Of a stretch of 64,000 nucleotides of DNA, positions 33,874 through 42,797 are shown piece after piece (positions within the stretch are counted from its first letter, which is position 1; every line of letters starts with the position of its first letter). The notes under the pieces are model-generated. The model was not told the DNA's origin and searched no databases. It worked only from the letters and a program-made list of their open reading frames with translations. Origin of the DNA: Suilimivivens sp964507235 (GTDB lineage: Bacteria > Bacillota > Clostridia > Lachnospirales > Lachnospiraceae); assembly GCA_964507235.1 (NCBI GenBank), contig CAZDPE010000002.1, positions 1 through 64,000 of the forward strand, in the 5' to 3' direction. A program made the translations under genes and the position numbers.

Positions 33874-34974
33874 ATGGGTGAATACTATGAAATACGCCTT
33901 GAAAGTATTGGGGGTCTGGGCGCTAATTTGTGCGGAAAAATGTTAGGGGAACTGGGAATAAAATATTTAAATTTAAATAGTGTCAGCTTTTCCAGCTATG
34001 GTTCCGAAAAAACGGGAACTCCTGTAAAAGGATATATCAGATATTGCGAAAAAGAGAAAGAAATCAGGGTGCATTCTCCGGTGATTCATCCTAATCTGCT
34101 GGTAATTTTTCATCAGGCGCTTATGCAGGATGAAAGTGTATGGACCGGCTGCAAGGAGGATACTGATGTAATTATAGCGTTGGAAGCGGGGCAGGAGATG
34201 GCGGATAAAATTCCGGTAAATATAAAAAACTGCTATGTGCTTCCGGCACAGAGAATTGCTATGGAAACCCACTCCAGAATCAATGTTGTCATGCTGGGAG
34301 CCACAGCGAAGGTAATGGGATTTGCAGGGCTGAATGATGTGAAGAAGATTTGCAGGGACACTTTAGGGAAAAAATATCCCGATGCTTTGCAGGGAAACCT
34401 GGAAGGCATTGAGAGAGGCTATAAAGAAGTGGCTCTGATAAATGCAGGCAAAGGAGAACCGGGCAGGGCAGAAAAAAATAAAGCAGAAAATGAGAAAAGC
34501 GGTGAAGAGAAAGAATCTGCAAAATCCGGAAGCAATGAATGGGGATATGATACGGCGCCTTTGGGAGGTATCAATCCCAGATTCGGCAGTACGGTTGTAG
34601 CAGATTTGTCACCTTCAAGGCAGGGGTATATTCCTGTTTTTATCAAGGAAAGATGTATCAATTGCGGATTATGTGATTCCACCTGTCCGGACATGGTATT
34701 TCAGTTTGCAAAGGGAGAATATAAAGGAAGAGAAATGATGGTAAATCAGGGGCTGGATTACTATCATTGCAAGGGCTGCCTGCGCTGTGTGGAGGTGTGC
34801 CCGGTAAATGCGCTGGTGAAGGGGATGGAAGCGGAGCATAAGGATAAAGATTATTTTATAGTAAACCAGGATTTAATTCGTATGCCGGATTACTATATAA
34901 AGGCGGGTGCCGACGGATATATCACTTCAGAGTCATATTTAACGGAAAAAAGAATGGAAGGTGGAGAGGTATAA
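33874..34974 (+). CDS. 2-oxoacid:ferredoxin oxidoreductase, fused gamma and delta (ferredoxin) subunits
   Basis: 366-aa protein. Residues 1 to about 185 are the gamma domain (ESIGGLGANLCGKMLGELG, FSSYGSEKTGTPVKGYIR). A charged linker (about 190-215) leads to a ferredoxin-like delta domain with two 4Fe-4S sites: Cys261-264-267-271 (CINCGLCDSTCP) and Cys299-302-305-309 (CKGCLRCVEVCP). It passes electrons from the thiamine site to ferredoxin. Together with the next gene, which holds alpha and beta, it makes a complete enzyme. The ATG of the next gene overlaps its stop by 1 base. Confidence 0.92.
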   Translation: MGEYYEIRLESIGGLGANLCGKMLGELGIKYLNLNSVSFSSYGSEKTGTPVKGYIRYCEKEKEIRVHSPVIHPNLLVIFHQALMQDESVWTGCKEDTDVIIALEAGQEMADKIPVNIKNCYVLPAQRIAMETHSRINVVMLGATAKVMGFAGLNDVKKICRDTLGKKYPDALQGNLEGIERGYKEVALINAGKGEPGRAEKNKAENEKSGEEKESAKSGSNEWGYDTAPLGGINPRFGSTVVADLSPSRQGYIPVFIKERCINCGLCDSTCPDMVFQFAKGEYKGREMMVNQGLDYYHCKGCLRCVEVCPVNALVKGMEAEHKDKDYFIVNQDLIRMPDYYIKAGADGYITSESYLTEKRMEGGEV

Positions 34975-37205
34975 TGGAAAAACAGATAATAGAATTTGCC
35001 AGTGGTAATGAAATGGCGGCTATTGCCATCCGCCAGATTGGTTATGATCTGATGGGATATTATCCGATTACTCCGTCCACCCAGATTGCGGAAAATCTTG
35101 ATGCCATGCGGGCGGAGGGCAATACAGACTTAATTATGGTAGCGGCAGAAGGAGAACACAGTGCGGCGGGTATTTGTTATGGCGCATCTGTGGGCGGAGG
35201 ACGGGTTATCAATGCTACCAGCGCCAATGGGCTTTTGTATGCCATAGAACAGTTTCCTGTCCAGTCCGGAACCAGGTATCCCATGGTTATGAATGTGGTT
35301 TGCAGGACAGTTTCAGGGCCTTTATCTATTAAAGGGGACCACAGTGATATTATGTTTCTTTTGAATGCGGGCTGGTCAATTCTTTTTGCCCATTCCAATC
35401 AGGAAGTCTATGATTTTAATATTATAGCGCTTAAGCTTGCTGAGAAGATTCTGCTTCCGGTAGTGGTGGCCTATGACGGCTTTTTTACCAGCCATCAGAA
35501 GCGCAGGTGCATGCGCTTTGAGGATGACAAAGCAGTAAAGGCTTTTATCGGAACCAAAAAAGAAAAATATCCCTTTTTTGACTTTGAACATCCCATTACA
35601 GTCGGTTCTTATATGAATGAGCCGGATTTGATTAATAACCGGTATCAGCTGCATCTGGCTATGGAAGAAGCCGGAGAGCTTTTGCCTGAATTGTTTGAGC
35701 AGTATGGAAAGCTTTCGGGGCGGTACTACGGAAAAGTGGAAGGATATCAGAACGAGGATGCGGATAAACTGCTTGTGCTTCTTGGTTCTTCTTATGACAC
35801 CTCTTTAGAGGCGGTGGACAGGCTGCGCAGAAAAGGGAAAAAATGCGGTGCAGTTACGCTTCATGTGCTGCGTCCTTTCCCTGAAAAAGAATTGTTTGAA
35901 GCCTGTAAGGGAGCAGGAATGATTTTATCCGCCGACAGACAGGACAGCTATGGGGCAGGAGGCGGCAATTTGTCCCTGGAATTGCGGGCGGCGCTTCAGA
36001 AGCATCATTCCCCTGCAAAGATAAAAACTTTGATTTACGGGCTTGGAGGCAAGGATTTTTTTGCAGAAGATGCAGAAAAAATGTTTGAATGGGCAGGTGA
36101 TGAGAACACACCGGAGTTTGCTTATTACGGCGTATCTGAAGGAAGCCGGGAGCCGGAAGCGGATTCGGGCAGCTTTTTTGCGCCGCTTACGCCCGACAGA
36201 ACAAGGCTCGGACTGACAAAAGTAGAAAAGGAAAATGAAAACAAAGTAAAGGTTATTACCGGAAGCCTGAATGATACGACAGCTATGCCAAAGCGCCTTT
36301 CGCCCGGTCATGGAGCGTGTCCCGGCTGTGGGATTCCCGTAAATGTCAATCTTCTGCTTCGTGCCATTGAGGACCCGGTAGTGCTTTTATTTCAGACAGG
36401 CTGCGGCATGATTGTTACAACCGCATATCCGAGAACCAGCTTTAAAGTACCATATCTGCATAATCTGTTTCAAAATGGTGCTGCCACGTTAAGCGGGCTG
36501 GCAGAGATATGCTACAGAAAACAGGAAAAAGGAGAAATTCCTCAGGGAGATATTGTTTTTATTATGGCCAGCGGTGACGGAGGAATGGATATCGGAATGG
36601 GCTCTGCCCTTGGAACGGCTCTGCGGGGACACAGGCTGATTTTATTTGAGTATGATAACGGGGGTTATATGAATACGGGTTATCAATTGTCTTATTCTAC
36701 CCCTAAAGGCGCCAGAAGCGCCACATCCCATGTGGGACAGGCACAATATGGCAAAACTTTTTTTCATAAGGACATGCCGCAAATTGTGGCAGCAACAGGA
36801 ATTCCCTATGTTGCCACGGTAGCAGAATCAAATCCTGCGGACTTTATGAAAAAGGCAGCAAAGGCAGCATATTATGCAAAAACAACGGGCACGGCTTATG
36901 TAAAAGCACTTTCGGCATGTCCCCTGAATTGGAATGATAAACCGGCCACCGAAAGAAAGGTCATTGAAGCTGCGGTGGATTGCTGCTATTTTCCACTGTA
37001 TGAGGTGGAGAGGGGCATAACGTCTTTAAGTTATGACCCTGCTAAGAACGGTAAAAAAATACCGGTTTCGGACTGGCTTTCCATGATGGGAAGAACCAGA
37101 CATCTGCAAAAGGAACCTTACAGTGAAATTGTATGTCAGCTTCAGGAAGAAGTTGACAGAAGATTTCAGGTTCTGCAGGCAAAGTCGGAAAACCCGCTTT
37201 TATAA
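34974..37205 (+). CDS. 2-oxoacid:ferredoxin oxidoreductase, fused alpha and beta subunits
   Basis: 743-aa protein that oxidatively decarboxylates a 2-oxoacid (pyruvate or a branched-chain or indole acid) to acyl-CoA with ferredoxin. The alpha part (1 to about 380) has GYYPITPSTQIAE and the GEHSAAGICYGASVGGGR region. The beta part (about 430-700) has HGACPGCGIPVN, the thiamine-binding GDGGMDIGMGS with a conserved NGG (EYDNGGYMNTGYQ), and the usual SHVGQ block. Normal single-chain Clostridial PFOR carries all domains in about 1170 aa with a different order; here they are split alpha-beta and gamma-delta. Substrate not set; pyruvate is likely but other 2-oxoacids are possible. Confidence 0.9.
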   Translation: MEKQIIEFASGNEMAAIAIRQIGYDLMGYYPITPSTQIAENLDAMRAEGNTDLIMVAAEGEHSAAGICYGASVGGGRVINATSANGLLYAIEQFPVQSGTRYPMVMNVVCRTVSGPLSIKGDHSDIMFLLNAGWSILFAHSNQEVYDFNIIALKLAEKILLPVVVAYDGFFTSHQKRRCMRFEDDKAVKAFIGTKKEKYPFFDFEHPITVGSYMNEPDLINNRYQLHLAMEEAGELLPELFEQYGKLSGRYYGKVEGYQNEDADKLLVLLGSSYDTSLEAVDRLRRKGKKCGAVTLHVLRPFPEKELFEACKGAGMILSADRQDSYGAGGGNLSLELRAALQKHHSPAKIKTLIYGLGGKDFFAEDAEKMFEWAGDENTPEFAYYGVSEGSREPEADSGSFFAPLTPDRTRLGLTKVEKENENKVKVITGSLNDTTAMPKRLSPGHGACPGCGIPVNVNLLLRAIEDPVVLLFQTGCGMIVTTAYPRTSFKVPYLHNLFQNGAATLSGLAEICYRKQEKGEIPQGDIVFIMASGDGGMDIGMGSALGTALRGHRLILFEYDNGGYMNTGYQLSYSTPKGARSATSHVGQAQYGKTFFHKDMPQIVAATGIPYVATVAESNPADFMKKAAKAAYYAKTTGTAYVKALSACPLNWNDKPATERKVIEAAVDCCYFPLYEVERGITSLSYDPAKNGKKIPVSDWLSMMGRTRHLQKEPYSEIVCQLQEEVDRRFQVLQAKSENPLL

Positions 37206-37285
37206 TCAGGAATGGGCAATAACATCCTTGAACTGCATATGATATAATTGCGTATACCGCCCGTTTTTTTTCAGAAGATCTTAAT

Positions 37286-38012
37286 GTCTGCCGGTTTCCA
37301 CTATCCGGCCTTTGTCCATGACAATAATCTTATCCACATTAACAATCGTGGAAAAACGATGGGCAATTACAATGGAGGTTCTCCCTTTCATCAGGTTATC
37401 GAGAGCCTCCTGAACCAGTTTTTCAGATTCGGAGTCCAGGGCGCTGGTGGCTTCATCCAGTATCAGAAGCCGGGGATTTCTAATACTCTGGCAATGGAAA
37501 GCCGCTGCTTCTGGCCTCCCGAAAGACCGATGCCTCTTTCACCCAGCATGGTATCCCGGCCGTTTGGGGTTTTCATGATAAAGTCATAGGCATTGGCAGC
37601 CTTTGCGGCAGCTTCCATTTCTTCCGGGCTTGCATCAGGCTTTCCATACAGCAGATTTTCTGCAATAGTGCCAGAGAAGAGGATGGTATCCTGGAAAACC
37701 ACATGATTAAAGGAAATATCCATGCCCGATTGGGGATTGAGGGGTATGGCATCCTGTTTTTCGATAATGTCCGGCGGTGTATCCAGTATTTCATAAACAC
37801 GTTCAATGCCGGCAATAGTTCTTGCATAGGTAACATTCAGTTCAGCAAAGCGGCGCAGGGGAGTGATAAGATATCCCAGATAGCTGTAAAATACAATCAT
37901 ATCGCCGATAGTCATTTCACCTCTGAGTATAATCAGCGCCGACGTACATACGATGATGGAACTGATGACCTCGGAAAAAGCGCTTGTAACAGCTACGCCG
38001 AGAGAGTTAATT
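37286..38012 (-). pseudogene. ABC exporter (MsbA/multidrug type) remnant
   Basis: Reading on the minus strand, the C-terminal half of a fused membrane-ATPase exporter remains. There is the last membrane part (GVAVTSAFSEVISS, GDMIVFYSYLGYLITPLRR), the linker, and then an ATPase missing about 50 residues, including Walker A, between FNHVVF and QDTILFSGTI. The signature LSGGQKQRLSIAR is present, a frameshift follows near 37480, and the rest (LLILDEATSALDSESE, IAHRFSTI) is in another frame. The N-terminal membrane domain is absent: the sequence stops at 38012 against an AraC fragment. Not functional. Confidence 0.85.
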
Positions 38013-38245
38013 TTTCACCATCCTATTTCTCGCGCGTATTTCATGCGCAGCTGGGCAAGTCCTATTCCCAGTATCTGAGTCATGTAAAACTGCGGCATGC
38101 CAGTATTCTTCTGACCCAGACTGATTTATCCGTTATGGAAATTGCTCAGGAAACAGGCTATTGTCATGGAAATTATTTAAGCGGGCAGTTTAAAAAGGAA
38201 ATGAGAATGACACCGGGGCAATTCAGGAAAAAGGCGTTTAAATAG
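38013..38245 (+). pseudogene. AraC family regulator, C-terminal fragment
   Basis: About 75 residues with the AraC/XylS double helix-turn-helix: PSYFSRVFHAQLGKSYSQYL, then the second helix pair LTQTDLSVMEIAQETGY, and the terminal FKKEMRMTPGQFRKK. The N-terminal sensor and first part of the HTH are absent because the sequence joins the ABC exporter remnant at about 38013. No own start codon, so not expressed as a normal protein. Confidence 0.8.
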
Positions 38246-38393
38246 GTGTTTCTGGTACTTTTGTTTGGATAATATGAGAAGAAAATACGCTTGAAATTCC
38301 GGAAGGAAATGTGAATAAATCCCGAAAAATCAAGGGGAAAAGCGGCAATGAAGGTAAAAATATACCAAAAAAATAAAATGGTAAAATAGTACT

Positions 38394-38423
38394 TGTTTTT
38401 TATTTTTTTAGTGGTAGTATATA
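38394..38423 (+). promoter_or_regulatory. promoter of the CAP-domain protein gene
   Basis: TTGTTT (38394-38399) and TATATA (38418-38423) with an 18-base spacer in an AT-rich region with related AAATAGTACTT segments on both sides (near 38384 and 38430). The ATG is at 38494. Confidence 0.5.
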
Positions 38424-38493
38424 AGTAGAAATAGTACTTTAGTATGGATTTATCTCCTTGAGTATGGAGAAATCAGGAAAGGACGTGTATCTT

Positions 38494-39072
38494 ATGAGTA
38501 AATCCAAAATTACTAAAATCGCGATTAGCTTGGCACTTGTGCTGGCAGTTGCAGGGGGTAGCATTGCTTACTACAATACAGCAGTTAAAGAAAATGGGGC
38601 TTTGACAGAAGAGGCAGCAGCAAGAGGAGAAGGAGTTCCCGCTGATGGCATTGTATATATTGAACCCGAAATGGTAAGCCTTGCAGATGCTTTATCAGGA
38701 ACAGCAGATTCACAGGCAGCAGCAAAGGCAGCATTTGATATTGCAAATGCTAAAAGGCAGGAAGCTGGTTTAGGCGCTCTTACCTGGAATTCAGGACTTG
38801 AACAGGCATCAGCAGTCAGAGCAGTCGAAGCATCTCAGTCATTCTCCCATACAAGACCTGACGGTTCCGATTGGTGGACTGTTAACAGCAATCTGATGTA
38901 TGGTGAAAATCTTGCTAAGGGTTATGCAAGTGCAGATGCAGCAGTTGCAGCATGGATTGCATCTCCTACACATAAGGCAAACATTATGGATGCTGAATTT
39001 ACTTCAGGTGCAATTGCTATTCACGTAAATGCAAATGGTGAATGGTACTGGGCACAGGAATTTGGTTATTAA
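38494..39072 (+). CDS. secreted CAP-domain (SCP-like) protein
   Basis: 192-aa exported protein. A signal peptide or N-terminal anchor (KITKIAISLALVLAVAGG) is followed by an acidic linker and a CAP domain. CAP landmarks are the AKRQEAGLGALTWNSGLE start, FSHTRPDG, YGENLAKG and the SPTHKANIM helix with C-terminal WYWAQEFGY. CAP proteins are secreted and can bind sterols, lipids or peptidoglycan, but bacterial members are mostly uncharacterised. ATG 38494 is used because AAAGGA is 10 bases upstream; the ORF start at 38458 is not supported. A terminator follows and the sortase gene comes next. Confidence 0.9.
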   Translation: MSKSKITKIAISLALVLAVAGGSIAYYNTAVKENGALTEEAAARGEGVPADGIVYIEPEMVSLADALSGTADSQAAAKAAFDIANAKRQEAGLGALTWNSGLEQASAVRAVEASQSFSHTRPDGSDWWTVNSNLMYGENLAKGYASADAAVAAWIASPTHKANIMDAEFTSGAIAIHVNANGEWYWAQEFGY

Positions 39073-39103
39073 TCAGTACAAAGCAGAAATAATTTATTAA
39101 AGT

Positions 39104-39137
39104 CAATCGGGCAGGGGTTCCTGCCCGATTGCTTTTT
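39104..39137 (+). terminator. rho-independent terminator after CAP-protein gene
   Basis: CAATCGGGCAGG and CCTGCCCGATTG form a perfect 12-bp stem with loop GGTT, followed by GCTTTTT. Confidence 0.95.
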
Positions 39138-39199
39138 ATATGAAAGTAGTGTAAAATAATATTCAGAATTGCGGTTAAAGGTGTGAAAGGATGAGGAGA

Positions 39200-39982
39200 A
39201 TGAGCAATAGGATATGGGCAGTCATTTTAGCGGTATGCCTGATTGTGACAGGTGTTTCCGGGTATAACATTTACCGTTTATCCAGAGAATATCAAAAGGG
39301 CATCAATGAATATGCCGCTTTGGAGGAGTATGTTTCCATTGAGGAAGAGCCTGCAGTTAAGGATGAAGTAAAAGAGGATACGGCTTTAGAGAAAAAGTCC
39401 CAAATTCCTGTTTCCGTCGATGTAAAATATGATGATTTGAAGAAAATCAACAGTGATTTTGCAGGGTGGTTTTATTATGAACCCCTGGAAATCAGCTATC
39501 CTATAGTACGCGGAAATGATAATGATTATTATACGCACTATACTTTTGAAAATGTGAAAAACAGTTCAGGCGCTATCTTTATGGATTTTCTGAATAAGAA
39601 GGATTATAGCAATTATAATACGATTATTTACGGACATAATATGAGAAATGGAACCATGTTCGGTTCATTAAAGAAAATATTAAATGATGTTTCCATAGCG
39701 GAAGAGAACCCTTATTTTTATATTTTCACGGAAGATAAGGCGTTTATGTATGAGATTTTTGCAGTATATATCACAGATGAGGATTCACGGACCTATGACT
39801 TAATAGGAAGTGAAGAGGAGCAGGCTGATTATCTTGAATATATCAGGAACAGCGCCGTTTACTTGTCCGACAGGGAAGTAACACCTCAGGATAAAGTAGT
39901 GACGCTTTCTACCTGCCATGGCTTACACAGCACCAACAGAACAGTAGTACATGGTGTTTTAATCGTGGAAGAGGACAGGTAG
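39200..39982 (+). CDS. srtB: class B sortase
   Basis: 260-aa membrane-anchored transpeptidase that attaches surface proteins to peptidoglycan. The N-terminus is a signal anchor (RIWAVILAVCLIVTGVSGYNI). Catalytic residues are His in IIYGHNM (about 146), Cys in TLSTCHG (about 239), and Arg in HSTNRTVVHG (about 247), in normal class B order, with WFYYEPLEISYPI and FMDFLNKKDYSNYNT as class B features. ATG 39200 gives correct spacing to GAAAGG; ATG 39191 does not. No NPQTN- or LPXTG-like target protein was seen in this window. It ends 24 bases inside the convergent pilin operon. Confidence 0.93.
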   Translation: MSNRIWAVILAVCLIVTGVSGYNIYRLSREYQKGINEYAALEEYVSIEEEPAVKDEVKEDTALEKKSQIPVSVDVKYDDLKKINSDFAGWFYYEPLEISYPIVRGNDNDYYTHYTFENVKNSSGAIFMDFLNKKDYSNYNTIIYGHNMRNGTMFGSLKKILNDVSIAEENPYFYIFTEDKAFMYEIFAVYITDEDSRTYDLIGSEEEQADYLEYIRNSAVYLSDREVTPQDKVVTLSTCHGLHSTNRTVVHGVLIVEEDR

Positions 39983-40414
39983 AGATTCGTCAAGCGGAAG
40001 CTCCTGCGTGGTTATAATGCGGAAGCAGGTTACATCAAAAAAATTACCTGTTTCGTCATCCGGATAGACAGGTTCAATTGATACGCTGAGAGCCTGTGTG
40101 CCACTGATTGGATAGGAAAATGTAAGAGAGTCTGAATAAGACTCTTTTATTTTGCTGTAGTATTCGTCAGAATCAGCACTTTCAAGATAAAAATTGTAGA
40201 AAGCGCTGTTTAATCTGGCAAATTCCTCATTGGCAAGGCTGGAAGCCTGGTAATAAGCGGTGGTTCTGTCAGCTAATTTGACAGTTAACTTATAGTCTGC
40301 ATTTGCGCTGACAATGGAAAGGCCGGCAAAGCAGACCAGGCATAAGACCACAATGATTACAAGGATAGAGGAAGTGCCTACACTGATACCATAACGTTTT
40401 TTCTTACTATTCAT
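39959..40414 (-). CDS. pilin-operon membrane protein, last gene
   Basis: 151-aa protein with a single N-terminal membrane segment after a basic start (KKKRYGISVGTSSILVIIVVLCLVCF) and a periplasm-like outer domain. The sequence YG-ISVGTSSIL looks TadE/PilX-like but lacks Glu at +5, so processing by prepilin peptidase is uncertain. It overlaps the upstream gene by 8 bases in the minus-strand operon 43730-39959. Function is inferred from the operon. Confidence 0.62.
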   Translation of the reverse strand: MNSKKKRYGISVGTSSILVIIVVLCLVCFAGLSIVSANADYKLTVKLADRTTAYYQASSLANEEFARLNSAFYNFYLESADSDEYYSKIKESYSDSLTFSYPISGTQALSVSIEPVYPDDETGNFFDVTCFRIITTQELPLDESLPVLFHD

Positions 40415-40916
40415 TGGGAACCTCCTTGTCAGGGAAAAGGGAAATATCTATTTCATAAACAGGTTCTTCCGTTTCGTCAATGCTTTCCACGCTGATATGG
40501 CAGGTGAGCAAATCATTTTCCTGCCGGATATCCGCCGTCAGCATATAGTAATAATGAATGGATGAAATATAAAGAGGCTGGCTGACAGGATCAAAGTCCT
40601 CATCAAAATAAAGACAGAATATAGTGCTGTTATCAAGCTTCTGACAGCTGCTGTTTTCAAACAATTTTGTCATTTCTGTTACATTTCCGTTGCAGCCGTA
40701 AAAGGCTTCTGCGGTATTTTGTGCCCATAAAACCCCATGATTTAATGCAACACTTTTGCTGCTGACAATATGGGCTTGTACGAATAACTGCACACATATA
40801 GCGCCGGCCAGTGCAAAAAACAGGACGGCTATAATAAGTTCCATAAGAAACAGCCCGGTTCGGGATGAGGCGTTATTTTGCAAGATTGTCACCTCCTGTG
40901 GATTTCGTGCTGACAT
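40407..40916 (-). CDS. prepilin-like protein
   Basis: 169-aa protein. After a 20-residue leader, GLFLMELIIAVLFFALAG has the type IV prepilin pattern: Gly at -1, hydrophobic residues, and Glu at +5 of the mature helix. A prepilin peptidase should cut after the Gly of SRTG. The rest is a soluble beta-rich globular domain with Cys pairs. Starts within the DUF4860 gene, overlapping by 44 bases, so a shorter start may be used. It is part of a mini pilin/secretion operon. Confidence 0.75.
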   Translation of the reverse strand: MSARNPQEVTILQNNASSRTGLFLMELIIAVLFFALAGAICVQLFVQAHIVSSKSVALNHGVLWAQNTAEAFYGCNGNVTEMTKLFENSSCQKLDNSTIFCLYFDEDFDPVSQPLYISSIHYYYMLTADIRQENDLLTCHISVESIDETEEPVYEIDISLFPDKEVPNE

Positions 40917-41373
40917 ACAGGCTGCAGGCGGTTTTATCTTCCGCAGCTATGGTAAAGGAAAAGAGCCCGTCGCTGATTTCCTCAACGGAAAAATCTGTTA
41001 CGGCAAGAATATTCTGACCGGCTTCGGGACCCAGAGGGGTATCGGCGCGTACCATTAATTCTTTAAGGTATCCGTCATATTCATAAAGATAAGTAATATA
41101 TTCACTGCCTCCTATATTCTGTGTAATCAGTAATGCAGGATGTCCATTAAGCTCTCCCGTACTGACGGCGCCGAACTGATCTGACTGACGAATTTTTTCG
41201 GTTACGTAAGCAAAAGAGGTGCGCTGACTGAAATTGGAATCCATATGCTCTACAGTTTTTCCGTATACGTTTGCCCCGATAGAAATAAGAAAGACAGCGG
41301 ATAAGGCAAAGATACAGAAAAGCGCTATTACAAACAGAATATCAATAATATGGTTTTCCTGCTTTTCGTTCAT
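40873..41373 (-). CDS. DUF4860 pilin-operon protein
   Basis: 166-aa protein with an N-terminal hydrophobic segment (IIDILFVIALFCIFALSAVFL) and a C-terminal outer domain resembling the DUF4860 family of pilus-assembly-linked proteins. It shows RTSFAYVTEKIRQSD after the membrane span, the region where minor pseudopilins have a helix. No Glu+5 prepilin motif is evident. It overlaps both neighbours in the operon. Confidence 0.72.
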   Translation of the reverse strand: MNEKQENHIIDILFVIALFCIFALSAVFLISIGANVYGKTVEHMDSNFSQRTSFAYVTEKIRQSDQFGAVSTGELNGHPALLITQNIGGSEYITYLYEYDGYLKELMVRADTPLGPEAGQNILAVTDFSVEEISDGLFSFTIAAEDKTACSLYVSTKSTGGDNLAK

Positions 41374-41711
41374 GAGCCTTCCTTTCTTAAAATAACAGTG
41401 ACATTGGGATGTATGTTAGAGCCTATGGGCTGATAATCCACAAAGAACAAATCTTTGTCATAGGTCAGACCATAATGTTCTTCGATATAGCTTAAGCTTG
41501 GGGGATAATAGCCTTCCACCGCATAACAGTGGGTTATATCCCTGGTTAAGGCCGTTTCCAGACTTTCCTGCTGCTTTGCCAGAGTGGATGTATGGATGGA
41601 GGAAAGGCTGAGTATGAAAATAATCAAAAGCACAGGGCATACAATGTAAATCAGTCTGATGCGCGGTATAAAAGTAAAATATTCTTTTCTTGTAGCAAAT
41701 CTGTTTGACAT
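41370..41711 (-). CDS. pseudopilin-like small protein
   Basis: 113-aa protein: a basic start, one hydrophobic segment (YIVCPVLLIIFILSLSS), then a helix (KQQESLETALTRDITHCYAVEG) and the YPPSLSYIEEHYGL motif resembling the short GspG-like pseudopilins. The C-terminus gives VDYQPIGSNIHPNVTVIL. It lies between the membrane platform gene and DUF4860, overlapping DUF4860 by 4 bases. No canonical prepilin cleavage site is visible. Confidence 0.68.
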   Translation of the reverse strand: MSNRFATRKEYFTFIPRIRLIYIVCPVLLIIFILSLSSIHTSTLAKQQESLETALTRDITHCYAVEGYYPPSLSYIEEHYGLTYDKDLFFVDYQPIGSNIHPNVTVILRKEGS

Positions 41712-41735
41712 ATTGAAATACCTCTAAAATTTATA

Positions 41736-42788
41736 TTATCCGATGCTGGACATGATTCCCATAAGCGGCAGAAGAACAGACATAAGAATCAGTCCCACAA
41801 TGAGGGAAAGAATAATTACCAAGGTAGGTTCGATAATGGAAATAATGTGATTCAGCTGTTTTTCTGTTTCATCATCATAATTCCTTGATATCTGCTTCAT
41901 TACAAGGTCAATGGAACCGGAACGGAAGCCTACAGTTACCATACGGGAATACAGGTTGGAAAAAATTTCCGCTTTGGCAAGGGCTTCGGGAAGATCGGAA
42001 TCCTTTTCCATTTCTTCTTTGCATACCTTGATTTTGGCTTTCATATCCTCATTTTCAACAATATCGGAAATCATATCAAGGCTTCTGTAGGTATCCATGC
42101 CGCTGGTAAAAGCAAGATACAGTCCGCTGGCAAAACGCCCGGCGGCAACCTTATCATAAAATCCCCTGGTTAAGGGAAAACGGGTAAGAAACCGGTGGAT
42201 TTTTGCCCTGCCGGCAGGAATTTTATATGTAATGATAAGACATCCGATTAACAGAAGAAAAACAACAACAATTACCATGGAATACCGGCTTAATGTATTC
42301 CCTACGGCAAGCAGGGAAGCTGCAAGGGGGCTCATCTGGGTTCCAAGCTGGGCAAAAACCTGCTTGAAAATAGGAAGAACCTTTACAATCAATACCAGAA
42401 TAACAATGAACATCATGGCAATCATAATAAGAGGATAGGTTACTGCGCTTTTGATACTTTCGGAAATATTTTCTTCTCTTTCATAGTATTGGGCAAGAGA
42501 AAACAAAACATCATCCGTATTGCCGGATTCTTCTCCAAGCGCAATCAGTTTAATCATATAATCGGGGAAAACCCCTGTTTTCTCCAGAGCTTCAAAAAAG
42601 GGATTCCCCTGCTTGCAGGAATCGGATATTTTCTGGAGCAGTTCTTTTCCTTCCTTATTAACAGTGTCGTTCAATAAGATATCCATCCCTTCGGCAGGTG
42701 CAATGCCTGCCTTGATAATCATGGCAGCCTGTCTGCAAAAAGAAGCTATTTCCGCGTTGGAAAGAAGCCGGTTTTTCTTCATCTTCAA
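41736..42788 (-). CDS. type II secretion/type IV pilus inner-membrane platform protein (GspF/PilC family)
   Basis: 350-aa membrane protein with two T2SSF domains (roughly 8-130 and 215-335). Each is a helical cytoplasmic part followed by membrane segments (about 113-140, 160-190, 318-345). Landmarks: AEIASFCRQAAMIIKAGI at the start, VFPDYMIKLIALGEESGN, and the second copy SNLYSRMVTVGFRSGSID. It is the assembly platform on which pilins are extruded by an ATPase. No GspE/PilB ATPase or prepilin peptidase is encoded in this window, so those must be elsewhere. Confidence 0.9.
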   Translation of the reverse strand: MKMKKNRLLSNAEIASFCRQAAMIIKAGIAPAEGMDILLNDTVNKEGKELLQKISDSCKQGNPFFEALEKTGVFPDYMIKLIALGEESGNTDDVLFSLAQYYEREENISESIKSAVTYPLIMIAMMFIVILVLIVKVLPIFKQVFAQLGTQMSPLAASLLAVGNTLSRYSMVIVVVFLLLIGCLIITYKIPAGRAKIHRFLTRFPLTRGFYDKVAAGRFASGLYLAFTSGMDTYRSLDMISDIVENEDMKAKIKVCKEEMEKDSDLPEALAKAEIFSNLYSRMVTVGFRSGSIDLVMKQISRNYDDETEKQLNHIISIIEPTLVIILSLIVGLILMSVLLPLMGIMSSIG

Positions 42789-42797
42789 AATCCTCCA

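Noticed and set aside
37703..38245. 180-aa plus-strand frame ending in the AraC domain
   Set aside because: Its first two-thirds is antisense to the exporter remnant, and only the last about 75 codons match AraC.
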